Of a DNA stretch of 64,000 nucleotides, positions 25,894 through 34,494 are shown piece after piece. Positions within the stretch are counted from its first letter, which is position 1; each line of letters begins with the position of its first letter. The stretch covers positions 5,394,001 to 5,458,000 of the forward strand of contig NZ_BBWW01000001.1 in NCBI RefSeq assembly GCF_001485215.1, read 5' to 3'. Both the position numbers and the translations under genes were made by a program. The notes beneath the pieces were generated by a model. That model saw only the letters and a program-made list of their open reading frames with translations. It had not been told where the DNA came from and did no database searches. Source of the stretch: Leptolyngbya sp. NIES-2104. GTDB lineage: Bacteria; Cyanobacteriota; Cyanobacteriia; Leptolyngbyales; Leptolyngbyaceae.

Positions 25894-27101
25894 GTGGTCG
25901 GGTAATCGCGTTTGTATATCGTGGGTCGATCGCGTTCATTCGTCATCCATTCAGGCGATAAATCCGATCGCAGTTTCCAAGCCAAGTCATACAGGTTGAG
26001 ATTCTCCTGAGCGATATTTTTCCAACTGTAGCGCTGTGCAAATCGACAAGCATTCTGCCTGAGTCGATCGAGCAAACCGCGATCTAAAATCAACGTCTCA
26101 ATCGCTTGCTCGAAGGCGGCTCGATCGCGACAAGGCACGATCAACCCAGTTTCTCGATCGCGCACAATTTCCATCGGTCCCGGTGCGGTTGTAGTTACCG
26201 GAGCCAGTCCGCACGCCATCGCTTCTAAGAGTGCAACCCCAAAGCCTTCAGAAATCGTAGGCATGACTTTGATGTGATGCCCTTTGAGCAATTCTGGGAG
26301 TCGATGATTTTCATAATAAGGAATGACGGTTAAGCGATCGCGCACCTCTGAATCGAAATCAGCATAAACCTGCTCTGCTGGAATCTCAGTTCCGAATAAG
26401 CTGACTTCGAGTTTCGGATAGCGTTTGAGTAGCGCATTCAACGCAGGTGAACCATACTGAATGCCTTTACGAACAATGTAGCTGCTAACTTGAGCGATTT
26501 TAATCGGTTCATTTTCGGGCGGGGTTGGCTCAAACGATCGATTCAACATCGTTTCAGGAATGCCGTTTGGGACAACGTGAGCGCGATCGGGATGAACTCC
26601 TAACTTTTCGACGACGTAATCGCGATCGCGATTGTTCAACAACAGAACGAGATCCGATTGCTGCATCGAAGTTGCTGCTTCCCAGAGACGAATACTGCCT
26701 CGGTAGAGTGGGTATTTCCATTCGAGTTTGAGATTTCCGCGCTTGGCTTCTTCGAGGTATTCCAAATGTTCGATGTGTTCTAAGCCGTGACAGCGGGCGA
26801 CTAAGAGCGGACGAGTTTTGCGGAATTTTTGCAGGATTAAGCCCCAGATCCAGGCATCAGCGGTCGAGGCATCGATGACATCGATCGAGGATTTCGAGAG
26901 CGATCGCACAATTTTCGCAGCGGTGAATTCAGGAAAAAGTAAGAATTTTGCGAGGGGATGTAACGATTTTGGCAAATCACTGAGTGAGTAAAACTCGGTT
27001 TGATGTCCTAATTTTTCATATTCTTCACCTAAGCGCTGAGTGACCCCAAAACCGCCAGCGTTTGAATCAGCAGGATAATGAATGGTGAATAGGGTTTTCA
27101 T
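25878..27101 (-). CDS. Glycosyltransferase family 4 protein
   Basis: 407 residues with the GT-B fold of GT4. N-terminal donor region: FTIHYPADSNAGGFGVTQRLGEEY. The C-terminal nucleotide-sugar half has IKVMPTISEGFGVALLEAMACGLAPVTTTAPGPMEIV, with the E-x7-E-like pair of GT4. The last 18 residues (RDRPTIYKRDYPTTYRRD) are repetitive and are encoded by the palindromic repeat region, so the gene end appears altered by the repeat. It should add a sugar during exopolysaccharide assembly at the cytoplasmic face. Overlaps the upstream GT4 gene by 1 bp. Confidence 0.87.
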   Translation of the reverse strand: MKTLFTIHYPADSNAGGFGVTQRLGEEYEKLGHQTEFYSLSDLPKSLHPLAKFLLFPEFTAAKIVRSLSKSSIDVIDASTADAWIWGLILQKFRKTRPLLVARCHGLEHIEHLEYLEEAKRGNLKLEWKYPLYRGSIRLWEAATSMQQSDLVLLLNNRDRDYVVEKLGVHPDRAHVVPNGIPETMLNRSFEPTPPENEPIKIAQVSSYIVRKGIQYGSPALNALLKRYPKLEVSLFGTEIPAEQVYADFDSEVRDRLTVIPYYENHRLPELLKGHHIKVMPTISEGFGVALLEAMACGLAPVTTTAPGPMEIVRDRETGLIVPCRDRAAFEQAIETLILDRGLLDRLRQNACRFAQRYSWKNIAQENLNLYDLAWKLRSDLSPEWMTNERDRPTIYKRDYPTTYRRD

Positions 27102-28267
27102 TAGGAAATAACCAGTTCAAGTAGGTTCTTTTCGATACCATCGATCAATTTCTCGTAACTAAAATAATCGGAAACATACTGACGACACTGTATTCCTAAA
27201 GTTGGATCTTTTTCTCGCCAATCAATGACGCGATCGAGACACTCTGCCAAATCTTCTGCATTTCCAGGCTCGAATAAGTAATCGTCGAATTCCCCTGCTA
27301 AAATCTCAGGATTTCCGCCAATCCGACTGGCAACTTTGGGCACACTGCAGGCAAGCGATTCAAACAAACCTAAACTACAAGGCTCGCTCCAGATGCTCGG
27401 TAAAACGTTCACATCGCTGGCATGATAAAGCGAAATCGGATTCGCAAGATGTCCGACGAATTGAACTTGATCAGAAACGTCTTGAGAGTCAGCTAATTGA
27501 GTGAGCGATCGTAAATAATTCATGCCTTTGTCTTCACACTCGCGCCCTTTAGAAAAACTGTAATGTGTGAGGGGTTTTCCAGCAATCAGCGTTTTGATTC
27601 TTCTTCCTTCCTTCATTAAGATCGCAGTCGCTTGAATCAGGGTTTCAAGTCCTTTTTCCCGGTCGATTCTACCGATATAGGAGATGATTTTTGTGTCATC
27701 AAAAATACCCCATTGCTGTCGTGCTTGAATTGAGTTTTCAGCAGGTTTGAATTTCTCTAAATCAACGCCGTTATGTACGACTCGAATACGATCGCTGTCC
27801 GTTCCAAACTTGATCCAATCTTGTTTTGTCTGATGAGAAACCGCAATAAATCGATCGACGTTTCGCAATCCAAATTTTCGTTGTCGATTCAGTTGCAGTG
27901 GTGGAAGTTGTAGATAACACACATACGGGATTTGGCGGAAAAACGAAAGTGCAGACGCAAATAATGAGAAATGATAGTCGTTGCAAAATATGACGGAATT
28001 TGGCTCGATCGAGAGTTGCCTGATCTGAATCAAGCTTGGTAGAAATCGCATCGTGCTAGTTAAACTTCGCCAATCGAAACCGTAAGCGCTAATTTGAATC
28101 GTGCGATCGCAAAACGATCGATATTCTGCTAATAAATCTCCTGGTTTGAGATAGAGCAGGGTGATTCGATGCCCGCGCTCGAAGAGTCCACGACAGATGG
28201 TGAGTAGGTTTGTTTCTTGTCCTCCGCGCTGACTGGTGACGTGATTTTCAAGAATAATCAGATTCAT
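27101..28267 (-). CDS. Glycosyltransferase family 4 protein
   Basis: 388 residues from the ATG at 28267 (MNLIILENHVTSQRGGQE); a TTG at 28297 gives a longer frame that is less likely. GT4 features are SQRGGQETNLLTICRGLFERGH at the N-terminus, SYIGRIDREKGLETLIQA at the domain junction, and VLPSIWSEPCSLGLFESLACSVPKVASRIGGNPEIL near the C-terminus with the two catalytic-region glutamates. Part of the exopolysaccharide locus. Repeat copy E lies immediately upstream, between it and the ABC exporter gene. Confidence 0.87.
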   Translation of the reverse strand: MNLIILENHVTSQRGGQETNLLTICRGLFERGHRITLLYLKPGDLLAEYRSFCDRTIQISAYGFDWRSLTSTMRFLPSLIQIRQLSIEPNSVIFCNDYHFSLFASALSFFRQIPYVCYLQLPPLQLNRQRKFGLRNVDRFIAVSHQTKQDWIKFGTDSDRIRVVHNGVDLEKFKPAENSIQARQQWGIFDDTKIISYIGRIDREKGLETLIQATAILMKEGRRIKTLIAGKPLTHYSFSKGRECEDKGMNYLRSLTQLADSQDVSDQVQFVGHLANPISLYHASDVNVLPSIWSEPCSLGLFESLACSVPKVASRIGGNPEILAGEFDDYLFEPGNAEDLAECLDRVIDWREKDPTLGIQCRQYVSDYFSYEKLIDGIEKNLLELVIS

Positions 28268-28301
28268 GCAGTTTGTGCAGTGGTTGATTCGTTGCAAGTC
28301 A

Positions 28302-28498
28302 GACTATGTTTATAAATTTCTCGCTTCGTTCACTCCCGCCCCGGAATGGAATTCGGGGCTAATCGTGCGAAGTCCTTTGAAAAGGACTGAAGGACTGCGT
28401 TTGGGTTTTAGTCTCCTTCAGTGAACTTCGTTCTGTTAGCCCCGGAATGGAATTCCGGGGCGGGCGAAACCGCAGCGAGAAACCTTCAAAACACCCTC
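28302..28498. repeat. MITE-like repeat copy E (about 197 bp)
   Basis: Right end CTTCAAAACACCCTC followed by TAA (28499-28501). The left end GACTATGTTTATAAA is degenerate. Outer arms CCCGCCCCGGAATGGAATTC and GAATTCCGGGGCGGG pair. Hairpin AGTCCTTTGAAAAGGACT is perfect, and AGTCTCCTTCAGTGAACT is weaker. The last base (28498) is also the third base of the TAG stop codon of the ABC exporter gene. Confidence 0.85.
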
Positions 28499-30333
28499 TA
28501 ACCCGATCGCAGTTCGTGCTGAATTCGGTGATACTGCCAAAGTCGCCCCCGCTTTTCTAACAACGTCTGATAGCTCCCCTGCTCGACAATCTGCCCCTGC
28601 TCCATCACCACCACCTGATCCGCTCGAACGATCGTTGAAAGCCGATGTGCGATCGTAATCACGGTTCGCCCTGCGGATAATCGCTCTAACGATTGCTGAA
28701 TCAACTGTTCTGACTCAGAATCGAGCGCACTGGTTGCTTCATCTAGAATCAAAATTTCTGGATCACGTAATAAAGCACGAGCGATCGCCAATCGCTGTCT
28801 TTGTCCCCCAGATAATCGCATTCCTCGATCGCCCAACACGGTTGCAAACTGTTCTGGCAATTCGAGAATAAAATCTAGTGCATTCGCTTGTTCTGCGGCT
28901 TGCCAGATTTGTTGATCGCTCATGTCTTCTAAACCGTACGCGATATTGTCACGCACCGAAGTATTGAAAATAAACGTATCTTGACTCACGATCGCCATTT
29001 TCTTTCGCAGCGATTCGAGCGTGAACGATCGCGCGTCTTCACCATCAAACAGAATCTTGCCAAAGGTCGGATCGTAGAATCGTGGAATCAGATCGACTAG
29101 CGTTGATTTCCCAGCACCAGAGCCACCGACGATCGCGGTTGTGTGCCCTTTTGGAATGCAGAGTGAAATCTCTTTAAGCACTAATTGATCGGGATCGTAG
29201 CCAAAATCGACCGCACAAAATTCGATCGCGTGATTCAAACTTTTGAATGTGCGATCGCCCTCGTGTAAATACGGTTTGTCATCGCGCCGCAGCAATTCCC
29301 GCAAATTTCGGATTGATCCGCTTGCCGAAATTAACTGCACTCGACTACCGTTCACTTCATGAATGGCAGGAACCAACCGGAACAAAATAAACAGAAATGT
29401 AAGCAGAGATGCCGTTTGTAAGGTGCCATTCTCCACAAAGACTGTGATCGCCAAGATGATCATCACAATCAGAATCGTGGTCGCTAATCCTTCGGCTAAT
29501 GGACGCACGATCGCACCTTGCCGAGTCGCTTTCGTACCAGCTTTGACGACTTCTGAACTAGCAGTGTAAAATCGCTTGCGTTCATAGTCTTGAGTCGCAA
29601 ACGCCTGAACCGTCCGGATGCCGTTAATCAATTCCAAAGCGGTACTGGTAAATCGCCCATTTGCAGCAGAAACCGCAACGCTTTTCGATCGCACTCGATC
29701 GTTTAATCGAGAAAGCACGATCGCAACTACACCAAATAACGCTAAAGAAATGATCGTTAATTGCCATGAAATGGTGAATAACAATGCTGAATACAAAATC
29801 AGCGTCAATATTCTAATAAAAATAAACGAACACAACGCAAACGCAAAATTCAACCGACCGATTTCAGTTGTGATGGTATTAATCAGTTCACCAGAAGCAA
29901 CTCGATTGAAATAACTAAGATTCACCGCCTGTAATTGCTCGAAGACCTGACGGCGCAATCGATCCACTAACCGCTGCTGAGCTAAATCGGTATAGACTTG
30001 AGTAAAGTAATTAAATCCGGCTCGAATCCAAGCCGACAACAGAATCAGACTCGATACGCGCAACAGTCTTTCAGTCGCTCCGCGATCGACTCCCAAAATC
30101 CAAACATCAAACCAATTGAACCCAGTGCGAAACGGTTCGAGCGTCGGACTCACCAAGTTTTGCAGAAACGCTAAAAGGAATCCAAAACCGAATCCTTCAA
30201 ACGCCGCAGACCCGATCGCAAAAATCATAGCCGCGATCGCAACTCGTGGGAAGAATTTGAACTCCCGAAAAATAAATCCGTATTCCTGCCAAAACCGAGT
30301 CGTGCTGAAAATTCGTTTAATCCGTCGGGGCAT
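28498..30333 (-). CDS. ABC exporter (MsbA/HepA-like, fused membrane and ATPase domains)
   Basis: 611 residues. Residues about 25-330 form the six-helix exporter domain. The ATPase follows with Walker A GGSGAGKST, Q-loop VSQDTFIF, signature LSGGQRQRLAIARALL, Walker B ILILDEATSALD and switch His in TIAHRLST. In the exopolysaccharide locus it is a candidate exporter of a lipid-linked glycan; HepA of heterocyst-forming cyanobacteria has this arrangement (from memory). The reading frame ends GGT-TAG, where the G of TAG belongs to repeat copy E, so insertion has set the C-terminus. How many residues were lost, if any, is unknown. Confidence 0.9.
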   Translation of the reverse strand: MPRRIKRIFSTTRFWQEYGFIFREFKFFPRVAIAAMIFAIGSAAFEGFGFGFLLAFLQNLVSPTLEPFRTGFNWFDVWILGVDRGATERLLRVSSLILLSAWIRAGFNYFTQVYTDLAQQRLVDRLRRQVFEQLQAVNLSYFNRVASGELINTITTEIGRLNFAFALCSFIFIRILTLILYSALLFTISWQLTIISLALFGVVAIVLSRLNDRVRSKSVAVSAANGRFTSTALELINGIRTVQAFATQDYERKRFYTASSEVVKAGTKATRQGAIVRPLAEGLATTILIVMIILAITVFVENGTLQTASLLTFLFILFRLVPAIHEVNGSRVQLISASGSIRNLRELLRRDDKPYLHEGDRTFKSLNHAIEFCAVDFGYDPDQLVLKEISLCIPKGHTTAIVGGSGAGKSTLVDLIPRFYDPTFGKILFDGEDARSFTLESLRKKMAIVSQDTFIFNTSVRDNIAYGLEDMSDQQIWQAAEQANALDFILELPEQFATVLGDRGMRLSGGQRQRLAIARALLRDPEILILDEATSALDSESEQLIQQSLERLSAGRTVITIAHRLSTIVRADQVVVMEQGQIVEQGSYQTLLEKRGRLWQYHRIQHELRSG

Positions 30334-30383
30334 CCCGGTTTCCTCTTAGTCTTGCAATCTCAACAATAGAATTGCACCAAGAT

Positions 30384-31340
30384 TCAAAACGCCCCAAAGC
30401 CTGATAGTACTTTCGGAACCGTTCGCAGCAGAATCTTGAAATCGCCCCTGAGTGACCAATTTCTAAGATATTCTAAATCGCGATCGTTCACCGCATCCAA
30501 ATCCAAAACTGTCGATCGAGCTTCTACCTGCCACGCGCCCGTAATTCCCGGCAGTGCATTCAGTCGCGTTTGCATCTCCGGACGAATCCGCAGTGCATCG
30601 TACAACGCCCAAGGTCTGGGACCGACAATGCTCATCTCGCCCCGCAGCACGTTAATTAACTGCGGCAATTCATCCAAGCTATAGCGCCGCAACCATTTCC
30701 CGATCGGTGTAATTCTCGGATCGTCTTCGCGCTTGTGCAAACAGTCCGCCGATTGATTCGCCATGATGCCATGATGCGCCTGTTCCGCATTCATCACCAT
30801 CGTCCGAAATTTCAGCACCCGAAATAATTTTCCGCGCTGACCGACTCGCCACTGGCTGAACAAAACCGAACCCTCAGACGTGAGCGCGATCGCGACTGCA
30901 ATCAAAACAAACATCGGACTGAGCAAAGCTAACAACAACGCCGCCACACTCCAATCCAAAATCCGCTTGCAGACCCACAGAAGTTCTCTCCGGTTCGGAA
31001 GATGAGTCGCAGGAGGCAACCGTAAATAGAGCGTTTTCCCGGACTGTTTACACGCTTCTGCCCATTCCTTGATGGTCGATTCTTCCAAGGCTGGATCAAT
31101 CCGTACCAATCGAATGGGAGAACGCTTAAGGCACTCAGTTAGCCAAGTTGGATTCGAGAGCGGCGGAAGTGGGGGTTGCTTGGAAGTGCGATCGCGCTCC
31201 TCTGCTGCTGGTTGCAACACGAGAAGCTGAGTGCGCCGCCAGTACAGAAAACACCGTCGGCGATCCTGCGCTACGTCTCCGGTCTTTTCCCGGATTGGAC
31301 TGGGCGTTCCTTGCAAAATTAGCGGATTAAAAGTTGTCAT
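30384..31340 (-). CDS. Sugar-phosphate undecaprenyl transferase (PF02397)
   Basis: 318 residues. The C-terminal 200 residues form a bacterial sugar transferase: a membrane segment (VAALLLALLSPMFVLIAVAIAL), then LFRVLKFRTMVMNAE, WLRRYSLDELPQLINVLRGEMSIVGPRPWAL and LPGITGAWQVEARS. Such enzymes transfer a sugar-1-phosphate from a nucleotide sugar to undecaprenyl phosphate, the first step of polysaccharide repeat-unit assembly. The first 100 residues are a separate soluble segment (RRCFLYWRRTQLLVLQPAAEERDR) with no recognised function. Located 50 bp upstream of the ABC exporter gene on the same strand. Confidence 0.9.
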   Translation of the reverse strand: MTTFNPLILQGTPSPIREKTGDVAQDRRRCFLYWRRTQLLVLQPAAEERDRTSKQPPLPPLSNPTWLTECLKRSPIRLVRIDPALEESTIKEWAEACKQSGKTLYLRLPPATHLPNRRELLWVCKRILDWSVAALLLALLSPMFVLIAVAIALTSEGSVLFSQWRVGQRGKLFRVLKFRTMVMNAEQAHHGIMANQSADCLHKREDDPRITPIGKWLRRYSLDELPQLINVLRGEMSIVGPRPWALYDALRIRPEMQTRLNALPGITGAWQVEARSTVLDLDAVNDRDLEYLRNWSLRGDFKILLRTVPKVLSGFGAF

Positions 31341-32015
31341 GAGGTATCCGGTAAAGTCGCGAAAATTCGGATTTTTGAAAGGCAGAGTTGACAGTCAATA
31401 GAGCACCCTAATGAACTTAACTGCTTCAAAGATACTGTACGTTTAAGCCTAAGTTTCAGGGAAACTACTCGAATCATTAGTCACTCAAATCTTAGTAGAT
31501 TTAATGAGAAATGTGTCCACCAACAGTAAGAAGAAAAAGAGGTTCTATCTTTTGGAATAATTGCAATTCATTTTACTGAATCTGGTTAAATTTGTATTCA
31601 CCTTTAGTCGTAATTCAGCAATATTTCTAGATAAAGAGGGTTATATCCTATACCAAAATACATTCTGAATCTCAGTATTGGCGAAATAAATAGCACGGTA
31701 AAGCTGCTAATTTGTACCGGGATCAAGCGATCGCTTTACTTTTTTCATTTCAGCAATTTAGCACTCCGCTGATCGTCACGATTCTCGCTTTCATGAATAC
31801 GAATTCATAAATTTAACCGAAGCCTAAACTGCGATCGTATTCCTATTTTCCTAATCTTTAATTCTGTCCTGTCATTTGTCATAGCTCGATCGGACTGTGA
31901 CAAACGACATCATCTTTCTAAATGAAGAGATCGAGGAACTCAAAATAATTAGGAGAACAAATCATCGGACTTGTTCTCTTGCAAGAAAAGTGAAGCTTTA
32001 ACACAAACTTCTTTA
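31341..32015. other. AT-rich gene-free stretch with two hairpins, downstream of the wzc-like gene
   Basis: No gene found in about 670 bp. It holds TTTGTCATAG (31875-31884) pairing with CTGTGACAAA (31895-31904), and AGGAGAACAA (31951-31960) pairing with TTGTTCTCTT (31971-31980). The second hairpin, read on the minus strand, is followed by TAATTATTTT and may end transcription of the wzc-like unit. The left part should hold the sugar transferase promoter. Confidence 0.5.
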
Positions 32016-32222
32016 GAGGATGTTTGAAAAGTTGTCGTTCGTTGCAACGTCCCGCCCTGAAATGAATTTCGGGCTAATCGGCGAAAGTCCATTGAAATGG
32101 ACTAAGAACTTGAAAATAGCTCCGAGTCTACTTCAGTAGACTTTTCACCATTAGCCCGAAATTCATTTCAGGGCGAGATGCAATCGAAGCGAAGAAACTT
32201 CTTATACCTTTCAAACATCCTC
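32016..32222. repeat. MITE-like repeat copy F (complete, 207 bp, TTA duplication)
   Basis: Left end GAGGATGTTTGAAAAG, right end CTTTCAAACATCCTC, flanked by TTA on both sides (32013-32015 and 32223-32225). The right TTA is the stop codon of the minus-strand wzc-like gene. The sequence nearly matches copy B, but the first hairpin is AGTCCATTGAAATGGACT in place of AGTCCTTTTCAAAGGACT, a paired T/A swap. Confidence 0.9.
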
Positions 32223-34436
32223 TTAAGCCGTTTGAGTCGCCGATCGATAGTAGTAGCTATGTCCGCTCTCCGAACAGTTCGCCACAACACCCACCAAATT
32301 CAACCGACTCAACATTCCGACCGCCTGCGACACTTCGTTCTTATCCACATGTCCCATGCGCCCCACTAACAGCGTTCCATCACAGAATGATGCCGCCAAT
32401 AGCGCATCCACGATTCCCAAAACTGGAGGACAATCGAGAATCACTAAATCGTAATGCTGCTCGAACACCGTCATCAAATCGCGCATCCGTTTAGAACTGA
32501 GAAGCTTCACCGAATCGGTCGGAGTCGGTCCAGCCGTCAGCACCGAAATCGGTAAATCACTATAGGTACTAGCAGGTTGAATCGCTGCCTGAGTTAAAGC
32601 GCGATCGCTCGTCAACAACGTGGATAATCCATGCTCGTTTGGAAGCTGTAGCTGCTCGTGCAACCCAGGACGGCGCAAATCCGCATCAATCAACAAGACC
32701 CGCTGATGAAGCCGCGCCGCACTAATCGCCAATCCTAGCGCCACCGTCGATTTTCCTTCACCTGCAAGCGCCGAAGTCACAACCAGCGATCGCATCGGAT
32801 CACCATCAGTCATCAATTGCAGATTCTTGTAGATCAAATCAAGCGATTCCCGGAACGGTGCCCAGTGCAGGACTTGTAGCATCGAGGTGTCACCCGTCGA
32901 TCGACCAAAAGCAAAGTTCGTCGTCGGCATTAGTTCCGACATCGGTAGTTCTGGTACCATGCCGATCAGTGGAATCGATGCCTGCTTGGTCAAGTCTTCC
33001 GATGTCCGAATCGATTTATCTGCCGACTCGCGTAAGAAGGCTGCAACAGACCCAAGCATCAAGCCTGCTGCCCCTCCAATCAGGAGATTTCTCAACCAAT
33101 TAGGACCGACTTGGCGACCGACTTTCGCCTGCTCCACAATCTGCCAGTCAAAGCCACCACGGGCAATCTCTAAGCCTAATCCCTGCCGCGCCTTTTCTAA
33201 TTGATCAAGCGTGTCCCGCTGGAGTTTCACGGTCGGCAGCAAGCGATTGTATTCCGCCAGTAGTGTTGGGAAGCGTTGCAGTTGAGACTGTAATCGCTGA
33301 GCTTCTGCCGCTAATGTTTGATCTCGCGCTCGTGCGGCAAAAAAGTCTACTTGCGCCTGGGTCAGGTCGCTGGCAAACTTCAGGTCATTTTCACCCAACT
33401 GTCCGGTTGAGAATAGCGCAGAATCTGATCCCGCGATCGCGCCTGCATCCGCCCCCAAAACCCGCTGCGCTTCTTGCTGCAACAAGGCAACCTGCCGCTG
33501 ACGCTGATCTAACAATTGCTGCACAAACGGCGTTTTACTGGTAAATCGCGTTTGCTGCTGAGCCAGTGCAACTTCGGTTTTTTGAATCTCCGCTAGTAGC
33601 GCTTGATACTGATTCGATTGGCTCAGTCTTGATGCGATCGTCGCTTGTTCCGGCGATCGGGCAAGTTGCTGCTGAAGCGCTAAAAATCTCGCTTGTGCGC
33701 TTGCGAGTTCACCTCGATTCGACTGCTGATCTTTCTGCAATTCCCGCAGCGATTCAATCAAGGCTCTCGATTGGTCTTCTGGGTCAACCAAATTCGACGA
33801 CTTGCGGAACCGTTCCAAATCCGCCTCAGCTTTATTCACCTTTTCTTGCACTTGCGGAATTTGGCGATCAATAAACGACAGCCCCTTCGCCAACCGATTC
33901 CGCTGCTGCTCTAGGTTGTAATCTTGATAAACTCGTTGCAGCGATTTGAGCACTTCACGGGTTTTAACGCGATCGTAGTCGATATAGCTCATCTCAACGA
34001 TGCTGGTATTCACTCGCTCACTACCGCGTAGTTCTTGAACTTGAGCAATATTGAGCCGGTTTCTCAAGCGATCGACATCAATATCGCTGTATCGCGGCTG
34101 CAATTCATCCACTGCCCGCTGCAACAGTTGAGTACTCCGCATTAAATTCACTTGTGTCGCGGTATCGCTCTCGACATTGGGATCAGCGAACGAAGGACTG
34201 TTATCTCCGGGGGCGCGTCGTTCTCGATAATTCGATTCAACGAGCATCTGCATCGTACTGCGATACGTCGGTGGCATAAAAGCAGTGACCGCTGCCGCCA
34301 GCGCGATCGTTCCTGCGACTGCGCCGAGGAACCAGATCTTCCGGCGCATCAACACGCCAAAAAGCTGACCGTACCCTGGATCAGGTTCTTGAGCCGGTGG
34401 GGATGGATTGAACAGGGTGATATTGCCTTGCGCCAC
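32223..34436 (-). CDS. Wzc-like polysaccharide co-polymerase and tyrosine autokinase
   Basis: 737 residues. A Wzz-type chain-length part has membrane segments near residues 34-54 (IWFLGAVAGTIALAAAVTAF) and about 450-470 (LLIGGAAGLMLGSVAAF), with a long coiled coil between them and a GNVR-like region. The cytosolic BY-kinase has Walker A AGEGKST (558-564), Walker A' LLIDADLRRPGLH and Walker B LVILDCPPVLGI. The tail ends SGHSYYYRSATQTA, a short tyrosine cluster for autophosphorylation. It controls polymer length and export together with a Wzy-like polymerase. Its stop TAA is the duplicated target of repeat copy F, so the protein is intact. Confidence 0.92.
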   Translation of the reverse strand: MAQGNITLFNPSPPAQEPDPGYGQLFGVLMRRKIWFLGAVAGTIALAAAVTAFMPPTYRSTMQMLVESNYRERRAPGDNSPSFADPNVESDTATQVNLMRSTQLLQRAVDELQPRYSDIDVDRLRNRLNIAQVQELRGSERVNTSIVEMSYIDYDRVKTREVLKSLQRVYQDYNLEQQRNRLAKGLSFIDRQIPQVQEKVNKAEADLERFRKSSNLVDPEDQSRALIESLRELQKDQQSNRGELASAQARFLALQQQLARSPEQATIASRLSQSNQYQALLAEIQKTEVALAQQQTRFTSKTPFVQQLLDQRQRQVALLQQEAQRVLGADAGAIAGSDSALFSTGQLGENDLKFASDLTQAQVDFFAARARDQTLAAEAQRLQSQLQRFPTLLAEYNRLLPTVKLQRDTLDQLEKARQGLGLEIARGGFDWQIVEQAKVGRQVGPNWLRNLLIGGAAGLMLGSVAAFLRESADKSIRTSEDLTKQASIPLIGMVPELPMSELMPTTNFAFGRSTGDTSMLQVLHWAPFRESLDLIYKNLQLMTDGDPMRSLVVTSALAGEGKSTVALGLAISAARLHQRVLLIDADLRRPGLHEQLQLPNEHGLSTLLTSDRALTQAAIQPASTYSDLPISVLTAGPTPTDSVKLLSSKRMRDLMTVFEQHYDLVILDCPPVLGIVDALLAASFCDGTLLVGRMGHVDKNEVSQAVGMLSRLNLVGVVANCSESGHSYYYRSATQTA

Positions 34437-34494
34437 GATCGTTTACTCCGTTGATTCTAAATTTCAGGAAACTATAAAATCCGTCGAACTGCAA

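Noticed and set aside
33263-33914. Plus-strand frames opposite the wzc-like gene
   Set aside because: They lie opposite the clear coiled-coil part of the Wzc-like protein.
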